From Fibrobacterales bacterium (GTDB lineage: Bacteria > Fibrobacterota > Fibrobacteria > Fibrobacterales > Fibrobacteraceae), in assembly GCA_025997455.1 (NCBI GenBank), contig BNUP01000123.1, positions 1 through 6,450 on the forward strand: DNA of 6,450 nucleotides. The letters run 5' to 3'. A model generated the notes under the pieces. That model ran no database searches and was not told the origin of the DNA. It saw only the letters and a list, made by a program, of their open reading frames with translations. Within the stretch, counting starts at the first letter, position 1; every line of letters starts with the position of its first letter. Made by a program: the position numbers and the translations under genes. Shown piece by piece: positions 1 through 6,059 of this stretch.

Positions 1-2
1 AA

Positions 3-1631
3 ACAAAAGAAAATGAAGTTGCTGGAATTATTAGAGAGAAAGATATAAAAGAATTGCCAATAATAAGAACTATTGAAAATGAACAGATTTTACCCAAATT
101 TGCCTATTTACCTACTACGAATACAAGTACCGATAAAAGCTACAAAATTGTGAAAAATATATTTATAGAAGATAAAATAGTTTTTCAATTTTTTGGTAAA
201 TTAAATATACACAAGCCAGATTTGTTCGATAAAATTAAAATGAAAATCTTGCCTTTGATTGATAAAGGGGAATTTAAATCAGAAACTCATTTCTCAATAA
301 TTTTTGATTATTACAATTCCGAAGAATGTTCAACAGAGGGCAAGAAACTTGATTTGATAAATTTGCTAAGAGATTGTGCCTTTATTCAATATGAAACACA
401 AGAAGGAAAAGGTTTAGATAAAGCGACCGAAATTTATTTTCCTACTGATGATTTGCAGAAGTATTTTGAAACAAAACCTGATACAAAATTTGTAGATTTA
501 AATTACTACTATGAATTTATAGAAAAAGAAAACCGAGAAGAACATTTGAAGAAATTTTTGTTGGAATTTGGAGTTAGTGAATTGCCGAGAGTATTGTCAA
601 GAGAAATTATAAAATTGGATGAAAAAAAGGAATTAAAAATAAAACAAATGTTCATTTCGAAATGGAAAAATAAAGTAGTTGTTAAAGAGATTGACGGTAA
701 ATCTCAAATTATTAGAAATATTGATTTAAAAAAATCTATCTTGTTGTGGCGATTTTTAAATGAAATATATAACCATTACAAGAATTCTAATTTTTTAAAA
801 GGAATTCATAGTTATTATTATGGTAAACAGACAGAGGATTATTTTGATTTTGAGGAGGAAAAATTAAAGAATGACAAATGGCTGTTTACCAAAAACGGCG
901 ATTTTGTTGCCCCGCGTGAGATTACAATTAAAGATTTGGATGAAGGTTATGAAAATCCAGAACAACTTGAAAAATTATTAGCATTTCAGTCTGTTTTAAC
1001 TGAAAAAGAAAAAATTGCAAAATTAGTAGAAGGTCGAAGTGAAGAAGAAATTAAAAAGGCATTAGAATTGTTAGATGAACAAAACGCTCCAAAACAAGAC
1101 AGTGATTTACCGACTAATTCCGTAAAAGACCCAGAACGCAGGAGCGAAAAAATTAAAGAAGAATATGAAAATTCATCGGAAATAAGTTATGAGATGAGGC
1201 AAAGGAGCGTTAGAAGTTCAAGCAATAAAATAAATTCGGAACCATATCTTAAAGAAAATTATCAACACGATGACAACAAAAAAATCGTTTGCCAAATATG
1301 CAAAACTCCCATGCCATTCGTAAAAAAAGACGGTGAACCTTATTTTGAAAAAGTAAAATTATTTACGGGGAAAGAGATTCTTACAAAAGAAACAGATAAA
1401 AATAGTTTAGCACTTTGCCCTATTTGTGCTGCAAAATTCTGTAGTGGCGGTTGGATAGATAAAAAAACAGAAATTGAAGTAAAAGAGAAAATTATTGACA
1501 AAAGTATAAAAACTGCAAACGGAAATTATGAAATTCCAATACTATTAGATAAAGAAGCAACCATTTTTTTTACCGAAAAACATTTTTGTGATTTGAGAGA
1601 TATTTTGAAATCTGAGGGCGAAAATGAGTAA
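3..1631 (+). CDS. Sacsin-like (HSP90/histidine-kinase-type ATPase family) large protein, C-terminal part; 5' end outside window
   Basis: The reading frame is open from the left edge, so the TTG at 54 is not the start and 542 C-terminal residues are visible. The segment coded at about 340-600 (LLRDCAFIQYE..., then YFPTDDLQKYF, FVDLNYYYEF and FLLEFGVSELPRV) matches the region that follows the N-terminal ATPase in bacterial sacsin-like proteins; the ATPase itself would lie upstream. A charged linker (about 1000-1200) leads to a terminal domain beginning YEMRQRSVRSSS. That domain has a CxxC pair (codons 1290 and 1299), then DGEPYFE, a CPIC pair (1416 and 1425) and a further Cys (1440), and it ends TIFFTEKHFCDLRDIL. 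This is a zinc-binding, HNH-like fold typical of the family's C-terminus, with Cys where I recall His in relatives. The stop overlaps the helicase start by 8 bases, so the two are almost certainly co-translated. Family placement is from memory of sequence patterns; the biochemical role is unknown. Confidence 0.72.
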   Translation, partial: TKENEVAGIIREKDIKELPIIRTIENEQILPKFAYLPTTNTSTDKSYKIVKNIFIEDKIVFQFFGKLNIHKPDLFDKIKMKILPLIDKGEFKSETHFSIIFDYYNSEECSTEGKKLDLINLLRDCAFIQYETQEGKGLDKATEIYFPTDDLQKYFETKPDTKFVDLNYYYEFIEKENREEHLKKFLLEFGVSELPRVLSREIIKLDEKKELKIKQMFISKWKNKVVVKEIDGKSQIIRNIDLKKSILLWRFLNEIYNHYKNSNFLKGIHSYYYGKQTEDYFDFEEEKLKNDKWLFTKNGDFVAPREITIKDLDEGYENPEQLEKLLAFQSVLTEKEKIAKLVEGRSEEEIKKALELLDEQNAPKQDSDLPTNSVKDPERRSEKIKEEYENSSEISYEMRQRSVRSSSNKINSEPYLKENYQHDDNKKIVCQICKTPMPFVKKDGEPYFEKVKLFTGKEILTKETDKNSLALCPICAAKFCSGGWIDKKTEIEVKEKIIDKSIKTANGNYEIPILLDKEATIFFTEKHFCDLRDILKSEGENE

Positions 1632-4600
1632 ATTTACTATCGGGCAAAAAGTTGCACTAAAATCAAACGACCGCCTTGGCGTGATTCTTGCCGTATTATC
1701 CAATGACACAGAAACGCAATATAAAGTGTTTATTGATGAGAAAGAACAAAATTTTTATGAATCGCAACTACAAATAGTGGAACAAAAACAAGAGTATAAA
1801 ATAGTTTCTTCGGCTTTATTTAATTGCCATATCACGGCTTTGCAAATCAGAAACCCGTCTATCTCTAACCTCTATTCTCTCAATTCTGCTAAAATTGACT
1901 TTATCCCCTATCAACTGCGTCCTGTACTAAAATTCATTAAAGCCGACCGACCAAGAATGCTCATTGCCGATAGCGTTGGCGTAGGAAAAACCATTGAAGC
2001 CGGGCTTATTTTGCAAGAATTAAAAGCAAGAAAAGACATCAGTTCTGTTTTAATTATTTGCCCCAAGCCGCTTGTTGCCGAAAGAAAGTGGGAAAACGAG
2101 ATGAAACGGTTTGGGGAGGATTTTACCGATCTGAATGGCGAAACACTGAGGCATGCGGTTAAAGAAGCGGATTGTGATGGAGAATGGTCGGATAGATATG
2201 CAAAAATAATCATACCGTATTCTCTTTTTAGCGAGGATGTGGTAGAAAAGTTGGAGTCTCTTAATCCCGCCCCTCATTTTGATTTGGTCATTGTGGACGA
2301 AGCGCACCATATCCGCAATAAAAATTTGCGGCATCGCGCGGTCAGATGTTTTTGCGACAACGCAGATGCGGTTGTATTTTTAAGTGCAACCCCTATACAA
2401 AACAATGATGATGATTTATATAGCCTATTGAGCGTTTTGCGCCCGGATATAATTTTTGACAGGTCGAGTTTTGGTAATATGTCGGAACCTAATCAATATA
2501 TAACAAAGGCAGTTAAAGAAATAAGAAAGGCAAATGAAAATTGGATAAGCTCTGCGCTGGAACAGCTAAACAAAATAAGAGAGACATCATGGGGAAAGAA
2601 CTTTATTGTGAATAGCCCTGATTTTATTGAAATCAAAGAAAAATTGCAATCGGGAGATATAGACAATGCAGAAAAAGTTAAACTTATCGGAAAAATAGAA
2701 CAACTTAACACTTTTTTTAGTCTCATCAATAGGACTCGAAGGCGGGATATTGGGAATTTTACTATCCGAGAACCTCATACTGTGAACATTCCTTTTACCG
2801 AGTTGCAAAAGAAATTATATGATGAATTTTTATCTATAAAAAAAGAACTTTATTTAGAAAAACATGGAAAGGCGACTACAAGCGATAAATTTGTGCTATC
2901 TATGATAAGCAGGCAAATAGCAAGTTCTCCTTTTGGGTTAGTTCCGGTTATCAAAGGCTTTCTAAACAACAATTGTGAAGAAGCGGGCGTGGATGAATGG
3001 GGGGATGAAGATGGAGAAAAAATAGAATCTTCTGATTCGCTAAAAGAACGGATTAAAAGCCTAATAAATTTTGCAAAAGAAATTGAAAATGAGCAAGATA
3101 ATAAATTAGATGCCCTCATAAAAATTATAGAGGAAAAACAAAAATTGCCCAACAATAAAGTAATGATTTTTAGCACATTTAGACACACGCTATGTTATCT
3201 CTATGAAAAATTGGAAAACAATTATCGAATTGGACTTATGCACGGAGGGACAAAAGACGAGGAGAGAAGGCAATATAGAGAAAGATTTGAAAAAGATAAA
3301 GGACAGGAAGATTGTATAGATATTATGTTATTTTCGGAAATCGGGTGCGAGGGGTTGGACTATCAATTTTGCGATACAATGATAAATTATGATTTACCTT
3401 GGAATCCGATGAGAATTGAGCAGAGAATAGGCAGAATTGACAGAAACGGACAAAAGAGCGAAAAAGTACTGATTTACAATTTGGTTACCCCGGAAACTAT
3501 CGATGCCGATATTTACGAAAAATGCTTAACCAAAATAGGCATTTTTGAAAATGTAATTGGAGATGGCGAAGATATTTTAGGGAAAAAAGTTTCCAAAGGA
3601 ATAGAAAATATTGCCAACAATTTTGATTTAGATGAGGCGCAAAGAAAAGAAAAATTGCAACAACTCGCCGATAATGAAATTCGTGAAATTCAAGAAATAG
3701 AAAAATTAGAAAAAGAACAGGTAGAACTTTTTGGTATTCAATTACCTAAAAACGAAATGCAAAAAGAAATAGACGATGCTTCAAGTTTTTGGCTTTCTCC
3801 AAATGCCATTTATAGAATGGTAAAACTTTATCTGCAAAAAATTGCCGATAAAGAACAAGTGGAACTGACTAACGAAGAAAATCTGCTCAAAAAATTTGAT
3901 ATTTCGCAAGAAACAAAAAAACGGTTATTAATCGATTTTAATAAACTAAAACGCGAAAAATCGCATATTTGGCGGGATTGGGAAAAATGGCTTAAAGGGC
4001 AAAACTTATGGAAAGGCGAGAATGAGCGGCGGTATATCTCCGTTACTTTTGAGCAGAAAATTTCTAAAGACAATGAAAATGCCCTTTTGCTTAGCATGCT
4101 CCACCCTTTGGTGAAACAGGCATCTTTCTTTTTTGAGCATGAAAATAAACCTTCGGTTGTTTTATCGGCAAATACCAATGAACTTCCTGTTGGAAAATAT
4201 CACTTTGCGGTATATTTATGGGAATACCATGGAATCAAAAAAGAAGTGGAATTAAAAATAATTTCTTCTAACAATGCTGTGAATGAGCAATTATTAAATC
4301 TTTTGAAAACTGCAAAAGAAGGAGAAAGTGAGATAAATTACTACAATGATTTTTCAGATTTGGAAAATAATCATTATAAATTATGGAATGAGGCAAAAGA
4401 GAAACATCTTTGCAAAAATAATAAACGGATAGATTATAAAAAAGAGAGTTTAACAAAAAGTTATGAGGATAAAATAACTCGGCTCAACAATATAATATCG
4501 CAGTTGACCGATGAGGCGGTTAAAAAAATGCGAAAAGGCGAGATAGAAAAAGCAAAAAACGAACATGAAAGACAAATATCTGAATTAGAAAGTTCAAGAG

Positions 4601-4656
4601 AAAAAGCGGATATTTATCATGAAAAAGTTGGAAGTGGAATTTTGATGGTGAATTAA
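1624..4656 (+). CDS. RapA/HepA-like SNF2-family helicase/translocase
   Basis: Full-length 1010-residue superfamily 2 ATPase. The ATG at 1624 has SD GAGGG at 1614-1618. Residues 1-52 look like a small beta-barrel (KOW/Tudor-like) domain, as at the N-terminus of RapA. Helicase motifs occur in order: Q-like YQLRP 96-100; motif I DSVGVGKT 116-123 followed by the RapA-typical IEAGL; Ia IICPKPLV 144-151; II DEAH 225-228; III LSATPIQN 253-260; IV VMIFSTF 513-519; V SEIGCEGLDYQF 571-582; VI IEQRIGRIDRNGQ 598-610. An HPLV segment (827-830) resembles the RapA C-terminal region, and residues about 935-1000 are predicted coiled coil. All catalytic motifs look intact. The protein should translocate on double-stranded DNA or remodel protein-DNA complexes using ATP. 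The overlap with a sacsin-like gene, rather than RNA-polymerase genes, suggests a defence role instead of housekeeping RapA. DISARM DrmD is another relative of this class, but no other DISARM gene is visible. Confidence 0.93.
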   Translation: MSKFTIGQKVALKSNDRLGVILAVLSNDTETQYKVFIDEKEQNFYESQLQIVEQKQEYKIVSSALFNCHITALQIRNPSISNLYSLNSAKIDFIPYQLRPVLKFIKADRPRMLIADSVGVGKTIEAGLILQELKARKDISSVLIICPKPLVAERKWENEMKRFGEDFTDLNGETLRHAVKEADCDGEWSDRYAKIIIPYSLFSEDVVEKLESLNPAPHFDLVIVDEAHHIRNKNLRHRAVRCFCDNADAVVFLSATPIQNNDDDLYSLLSVLRPDIIFDRSSFGNMSEPNQYITKAVKEIRKANENWISSALEQLNKIRETSWGKNFIVNSPDFIEIKEKLQSGDIDNAEKVKLIGKIEQLNTFFSLINRTRRRDIGNFTIREPHTVNIPFTELQKKLYDEFLSIKKELYLEKHGKATTSDKFVLSMISRQIASSPFGLVPVIKGFLNNNCEEAGVDEWGDEDGEKIESSDSLKERIKSLINFAKEIENEQDNKLDALIKIIEEKQKLPNNKVMIFSTFRHTLCYLYEKLENNYRIGLMHGGTKDEERRQYRERFEKDKGQEDCIDIMLFSEIGCEGLDYQFCDTMINYDLPWNPMRIEQRIGRIDRNGQKSEKVLIYNLVTPETIDADIYEKCLTKIGIFENVIGDGEDILGKKVSKGIENIANNFDLDEAQRKEKLQQLADNEIREIQEIEKLEKEQVELFGIQLPKNEMQKEIDDASSFWLSPNAIYRMVKLYLQKIADKEQVELTNEENLLKKFDISQETKKRLLIDFNKLKREKSHIWRDWEKWLKGQNLWKGENERRYISVTFEQKISKDNENALLLSMLHPLVKQASFFFEHENKPSVVLSANTNELPVGKYHFAVYLWEYHGIKKEVELKIISSNNAVNEQLLNLLKTAKEGESEINYYNDFSDLENNHYKLWNEAKEKHLCKNNKRIDYKKESLTKSYEDKITRLNNIISQLTDEAVKKMRKGEIEKAKNEHERQISELESSREKADIYHEKVGSGILMVN

Positions 4657-4695
4657 ATTTTTTAGAAGGACGAGAAAACAACAAGTAAAAATTAT

Positions 4696-4699
4696 GGAG
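4696..4699 (+). promoter_or_regulatory. Ribosome binding site deciding the DUF3990 start
   Basis: GGAG lies 7 bases before the ATG at 4707, an ideal spacing. It is only one base from the TTG at 4701, which therefore cannot be the start. Confidence 0.7.
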
Positions 4700-4706
4700 T
4701 TTGTTT

Positions 4707-5183
4707 ATGATTGTTTATCACGGGAGTGATTGTTTGGTTGAAAAACCGGAGATAAGAAAGTCCGCAAGAGCATTGGATTTCGGTGTGGGATTTTACACTA
4801 CAACGAATAAAGAGCAGGCAATAAGTTTTGCGAAAAAAATCAGAGAAAGAAATATATCTGAAAAAGAAGTTATTTCTATTTATTCTGTTGATTTTGAATA
4901 TATTAAAAGAAACTTAAATGTAAAAATATTTGAAAATCCAAACGAAGAGTGGTTGGATTTTGTATCAAAAAATAGAACCGGTACATACACCGAAAAGTTT
5001 GATGTTATTTACGGAGCGGTTGCAAACGATACTATTTTTAGAACCTTCATTGTGTATCAAAATGGTATTTTATCAAAAAAAGAAACAATTAAACGATTAA
5101 AAATTCGTAAATTATATAATCAAATGGTTTTTACCACTGAAAAGGCATTGTCATTTTTGAAATTTGAAGGAAAATTATTATGA
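4707..5183 (+). CDS. DUF3990 family protein, putative ADP-ribosyltransferase-like toxin
   Basis: 158 residues, starting at ATG 4707 (MIVYHGS), which the SD at 4696-4699 supports. It has the DUF3990 layout: YHGS at 4-7, DFGVGFYTTT at 24-33 followed by QAISFA (37-42), FVSKNR at 85-90, FDVIYGAVANDT at 98-109, and a terminal FTTEKALSFLKF at 142-153. The early YHG, the central GFYTT and a late Glu (E145) resemble the H-Y-E arrangement of PARP/ART enzymes that transfer ADP-ribose from NAD. Enzyme activity is inference; the DUF3990 match is a family pattern I recognise. It is a single-domain cytoplasmic protein with no signal peptide or membrane segment. Its stop overlaps the next start (ATGA at 5180-5183). 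It begins 50 bases after the helicase gene, so it may be read from the same transcript. In context it is the likely effector of a three-gene toxin-antitoxin-like unit. Confidence 0.85.
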   Translation: MIVYHGSDCLVEKPEIRKSARALDFGVGFYTTTNKEQAISFAKKIRERNISEKEVISIYSVDFEYIKRNLNVKIFENPNEEWLDFVSKNRTGTYTEKFDVIYGAVANDTIFRTFIVYQNGILSKKETIKRLKIRKLYNQMVFTTEKALSFLKFEGKLL

Positions 5184-5422
5184 ATAAAAAAATGCAGTTC
5201 AAGGCAACTTTGCAAATGCTAACTCCTATGGTTATTCAAATTATAATGGAAAAAAAGGTCGTATCTGTTCAAAATGCTACTGAAATTTTTTATAAATCAA
5301 AGATATACGAAACATTGGAAAATGAAAAAACTAAATTATGGCATTTAAGCCCGCTTGCGTTATTTGAACTTTTAGAGATTGAGTTGAGCGGTAATCCGCT
5401 AATTTACCCGGAGGAATCGTAA
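5180..5422 (+). CDS. Small conserved-looking protein of DUF3990/DUF3791 operon (function unknown)
   Basis: 80 residues. The ATG overlaps the DUF3990 stop by four bases, and SD AAGGA (5167-5171) lies 8 bases upstream. The stop shares one base with the next start (TAATG, 5420-5424), so all three genes are translationally coupled. The protein is mostly helical by appearance, with no membrane segment. The core ATEIFYKSKIYETLENEKTK (33-52) followed by LWHLSPLALFELLEIEL resembles a small partner protein that I recall beside DUF3990 genes, but I have no firm family name. Its size and position suggest an antitoxin, adaptor or accessory subunit; this is inferred from the operon alone. Confidence 0.75.
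   Translation: MNKKMQFKATLQMLTPMVIQIIMEKKVVSVQNATEIFYKSKIYETLENEKTKLWHLSPLALFELLEIELSGNPLIYPEES
5410..5415 (+). promoter_or_regulatory. Strong ribosome binding site for the DUF3791 gene
   Basis: GGAGGA lies 6 bases before the ATG at 5422. It fixes the start upstream of the palindromic insertion, so the insertion is translated as part of the protein. Confidence 0.75.
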
Positions 5423-5796
5423 TGAGCGTAAATATAGTAATCTCCGAAGAACTCCCCCAAACTTTATCTCATAAAACAAGGAGTTCTTCAAAGACGACGG
5501 CGAACCACTTAAATTTGCATAAAAACACGGTTCGCCAATGTCGCTTAGTAGGCACTGACGAACTCGTTAAGAGTTCGTCTGAGCCTACTATAAAAAATGA
5601 ATTTTTGATATATGCCATAGAGGAGTACAAATTTTCAAAAAATCTAAACGGCAAAGAAGTTGTAGATTTATTTTTGAAGTTCGGAGTTTTCGATTATATT
5701 TTAGATAATTATGAATCGATGCATACAACAGGAGGAGAATATGTTGTGAAAGATATTGATTTGTTCATTGAAAAAAGATCCGCACCCTCCCTATAA
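5422..5796 (+). CDS. DUF3791 family protein carrying an in-frame palindromic insertion near its N-terminus
   Basis: 124 residues from the ATG at 5422. Residues 59-118 (NEFLIYAIEEYKFSKNL, then NGKEVVDLFLKFGVFDYIL, then DNYESMHTTGGEYVVKDIDL) are a full DUF3791 domain, a family usually only about 70 residues long and found beside DUF3990. Residues 6-57 (Ser/Thr/Lys-rich, low complexity) are coded by a palindromic repeat, so they are probably foreign to the fold. Deleting 5437-5592 (156 bases, 52 codons) gives MSVNIKNEFLIYAIEEYK..., a 72-residue protein of normal DUF3791 form. The domain remains in frame, so the gene may still work. No in-frame ATG or GTG lies between the insertion and the domain, so an internal start does not explain the extra length. 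The likely role is antitoxin or regulator of the DUF3990 protein (inference from context). Confidence 0.82.
   Translation: MSVNIVISEELPQTLSHKTRSSSKTTANHLNLHKNTVRQCRLVGTDELVKSSSEPTIKNEFLIYAIEEYKFSKNLNGKEVVDLFLKFGVFDYILDNYESMHTTGGEYVVKDIDLFIEKRSAPSL
5446..5489 (+). repeat. Hairpin 1 of palindromic element
   Basis: Perfect 10-base inverted repeat: GAAGAACTCC at 5446-5455 and GGAGTTCTTC at 5480-5489, with a 24-base loop. It begins 24 bases after the start codon of the host gene, so it may affect ribosome passage. Confidence 0.85.
5495..5543 (+). repeat. Hairpin 2 (central) of palindromic element
   Basis: GGCGAACC (5499-5506) pairs with GGTTCGCC (5529-5536) across a 22-base loop. A further 4 base pairs, CGAC (5495-5498) with GTCG (5540-5543), form beyond a 3-base bulge. 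It sits near the centre of the element. Confidence 0.85.
5546..5590 (+). repeat. Hairpin 3 of palindromic element (strongest)
   Basis: TAGTAGGC (5546-5553) pairs with GCCTACTA (5583-5590), and GACGAACTC (5557-5565) pairs with GAGTTCGTC (5571-5579). The loop is 5 bases (GTTAA), and a small 3x3 internal loop containing one C-G pair separates the two helices. There are 17 perfect pairs in the two helices. The 3' arm is also the right terminal repeat of the element, and the 5' arm is a partial direct copy (15 of 20) of the left end. Confidence 0.9.
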
Positions 5797-5880
5797 CAGC
5801 CTGATTATCCTTCGGATATTAAAAAATCACAAGGATGTTTGTCAAAAAACAAATTCTACGGTCATTATTACTCCACCAAC

Positions 5881-5951
5881 AAAGTCTTGCGTAGGTTCGT
5901 TTTTTCTCATGCTGATAATATACATTATTTTTTCAAAAAACGCAAGACTTT
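5881..5951. repeat. 12-base perfect inverted repeat, possible terminator or element remnant
   Basis: AAAGTCTTGCGT (5881-5892) is the exact reverse complement of 5940-5951. The arms enclose 47 bases, and the right arm runs into six Ts (5949-5954). As an intrinsic terminator the stem and T-run fit, but the loop is long. An alternative pairing CGTTTTTT (5898-5905) with AAAAAACG (5935-5942) competes. It could end the island transcript before metN, or be the terminal repeats of a tiny mobile relic; no target duplication is visible. Confidence 0.5.
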
Positions 5952-6002
5952 TTTAGCGGGTCATTATCTTGGGAAAATTTTACACTTAAAAACAAATTGC
6001 CC

Positions 6003-6031
6003 TTGACAAACACAAAATTTTTTTCTAAATT
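6003..6031 (+). promoter_or_regulatory. Candidate sigma70-type promoter of metN
   Basis: A perfect -35 TTGACA (6003-6008) is followed after 17 bases by the -10-like TAAATT (6026-6031, 4 of 6 to consensus). Transcription would start near 6037-6040, inside the metN dyad, giving a short leader of about 20 bases with no room for a SAM riboswitch or T-box. Confidence 0.5.
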
Positions 6032-6051
6032 CCTACTAAATTGGTAGGAAT
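6029..6051. promoter_or_regulatory. Perfect dyad operator at metN, Rrf2/CymR-like appearance
   Basis: ATTCCTAC (6029-6036) and GTAGGAAT (6044-6051) are perfect inverted repeats separated by 7 bases. The site overlaps the -10 end, the expected transcription start and the SD (AGGA, 6046-6049), the position expected of a repressor site. Rrf2-family cysteine/sulfur regulators (CymR type) bind similar dyads upstream of sulfur amino-acid transport genes; the regulator identity is inference. As RNA it could also hide the SD in a hairpin. Confidence 0.6.
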
Positions 6052-6059
6052 AGTATAAT

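Larger units (their letters stand above)
5433..5592 (+). mobile_element. MITE/RPE-like palindromic element inserted in frame in a coding sequence
   Basis: The ends are inverted repeats: 5433-5454 and the reverse complement of 5571-5592 match at 18 of 22 positions, starting TATAGTA and ending GAACTC. A TATA stands at each end (5433-5436 and 5589-5592). This could be a target duplication (TA or TATA), although TATA is self-complementary and so is also part of the repeat. There is no room for a transposase. The three internal hairpins share a GAAC(T)C core. Removing one TATA plus the body (156 bases) keeps the reading frame and restores a normal-length host protein. It recalls Rickettsia palindromic elements, which insert in frame in genes, or an IS630/Tc1-type MITE; the family is not identified. 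Confidence 0.7.
5797..6059. other. Intergenic region between DUF3791 gene and metN
   Basis: I find no convincing gene in these 263 bases on either strand. Just after the DUF3791 stop is a small 5-pair stem with a triloop (5806-5818, TATCC/GGATA). Then come the 12-base inverted repeat (5881-5951), a candidate promoter (6003-6031) and the metN dyad (6029-6051). It probably contains the island/core junction. Confidence 0.6.

Noticed and set aside
54..56. TTG at 54 as the start of the first gene
   Set aside because: The same frame is open to the left edge with protein-like sequence (ENEVAGIIREKDIKEL) continuous with the family pattern, so the gene starts outside the window.
1911..4456. Several minus-strand open frames of 62-116 codons opposite the helicase gene
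   Set aside because: They are antisense shadows of a clearly coding helicase frame, rich in Ser/Phe as expected of reverse-read Lys/Glu codons, and resemble no family I recognise.
1624..4656. DISARM DrmD or housekeeping RapA as a firm assignment
   Set aside because: No DrmA, DrmB, DrmC or methylase is visible, and the gene is coupled to a sacsin-like gene, which housekeeping RapA is not. I kept the family-level call only.
4701..4703. TTG at 4701 as the start of the DUF3990 gene
   Set aside because: The SD GGAG would be one base away; the ATG at 4707 has ideal spacing and gives the usual MIVYHGS start.
5387..5400. Small 5-base-pair hairpin AGCGG/CCGCT at the end of the 80-residue gene
   Set aside because: Too short and within coding sequence to claim regulation, although it lies just ahead of the DUF3791 SD.
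5433..5592. Integron attC site or CRISPR repeats as an explanation of the hairpins
   Set aside because: No core-site GTTRRRY pattern, no integrase, and no regularly spaced direct repeats with unique spacers.
5469..5654. Minus-strand 61-codon frame across the DUF3791 gene
   Set aside because: It exists because the palindromic element and the coding frame read open in reverse; it has no family signature.
5756..5956. Plus-strand 66-codon frame after the DUF3791 domain
   Set aside because: It begins inside the DUF3791 gene in another frame, runs through the inverted repeat, and has low-complexity hydrophobic sequence with no recognisable domain.
5797..6006. 69 codons open in the DUF3791 frame after its TAA stop
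   Set aside because: It could suggest a longer ancestral protein, but the DUF3791 domain already ends normally, the extension resembles nothing known to me, and it crosses the 12-base inverted repeat.
6054..6059. Perfect TATAAT just before the metN ATG as a -10 box
   Set aside because: The TTGACA is 45 bases away and the correct -35 position holds TCCTAC; transcription would start inside the gene. The 6003/6026 pair is better placed.
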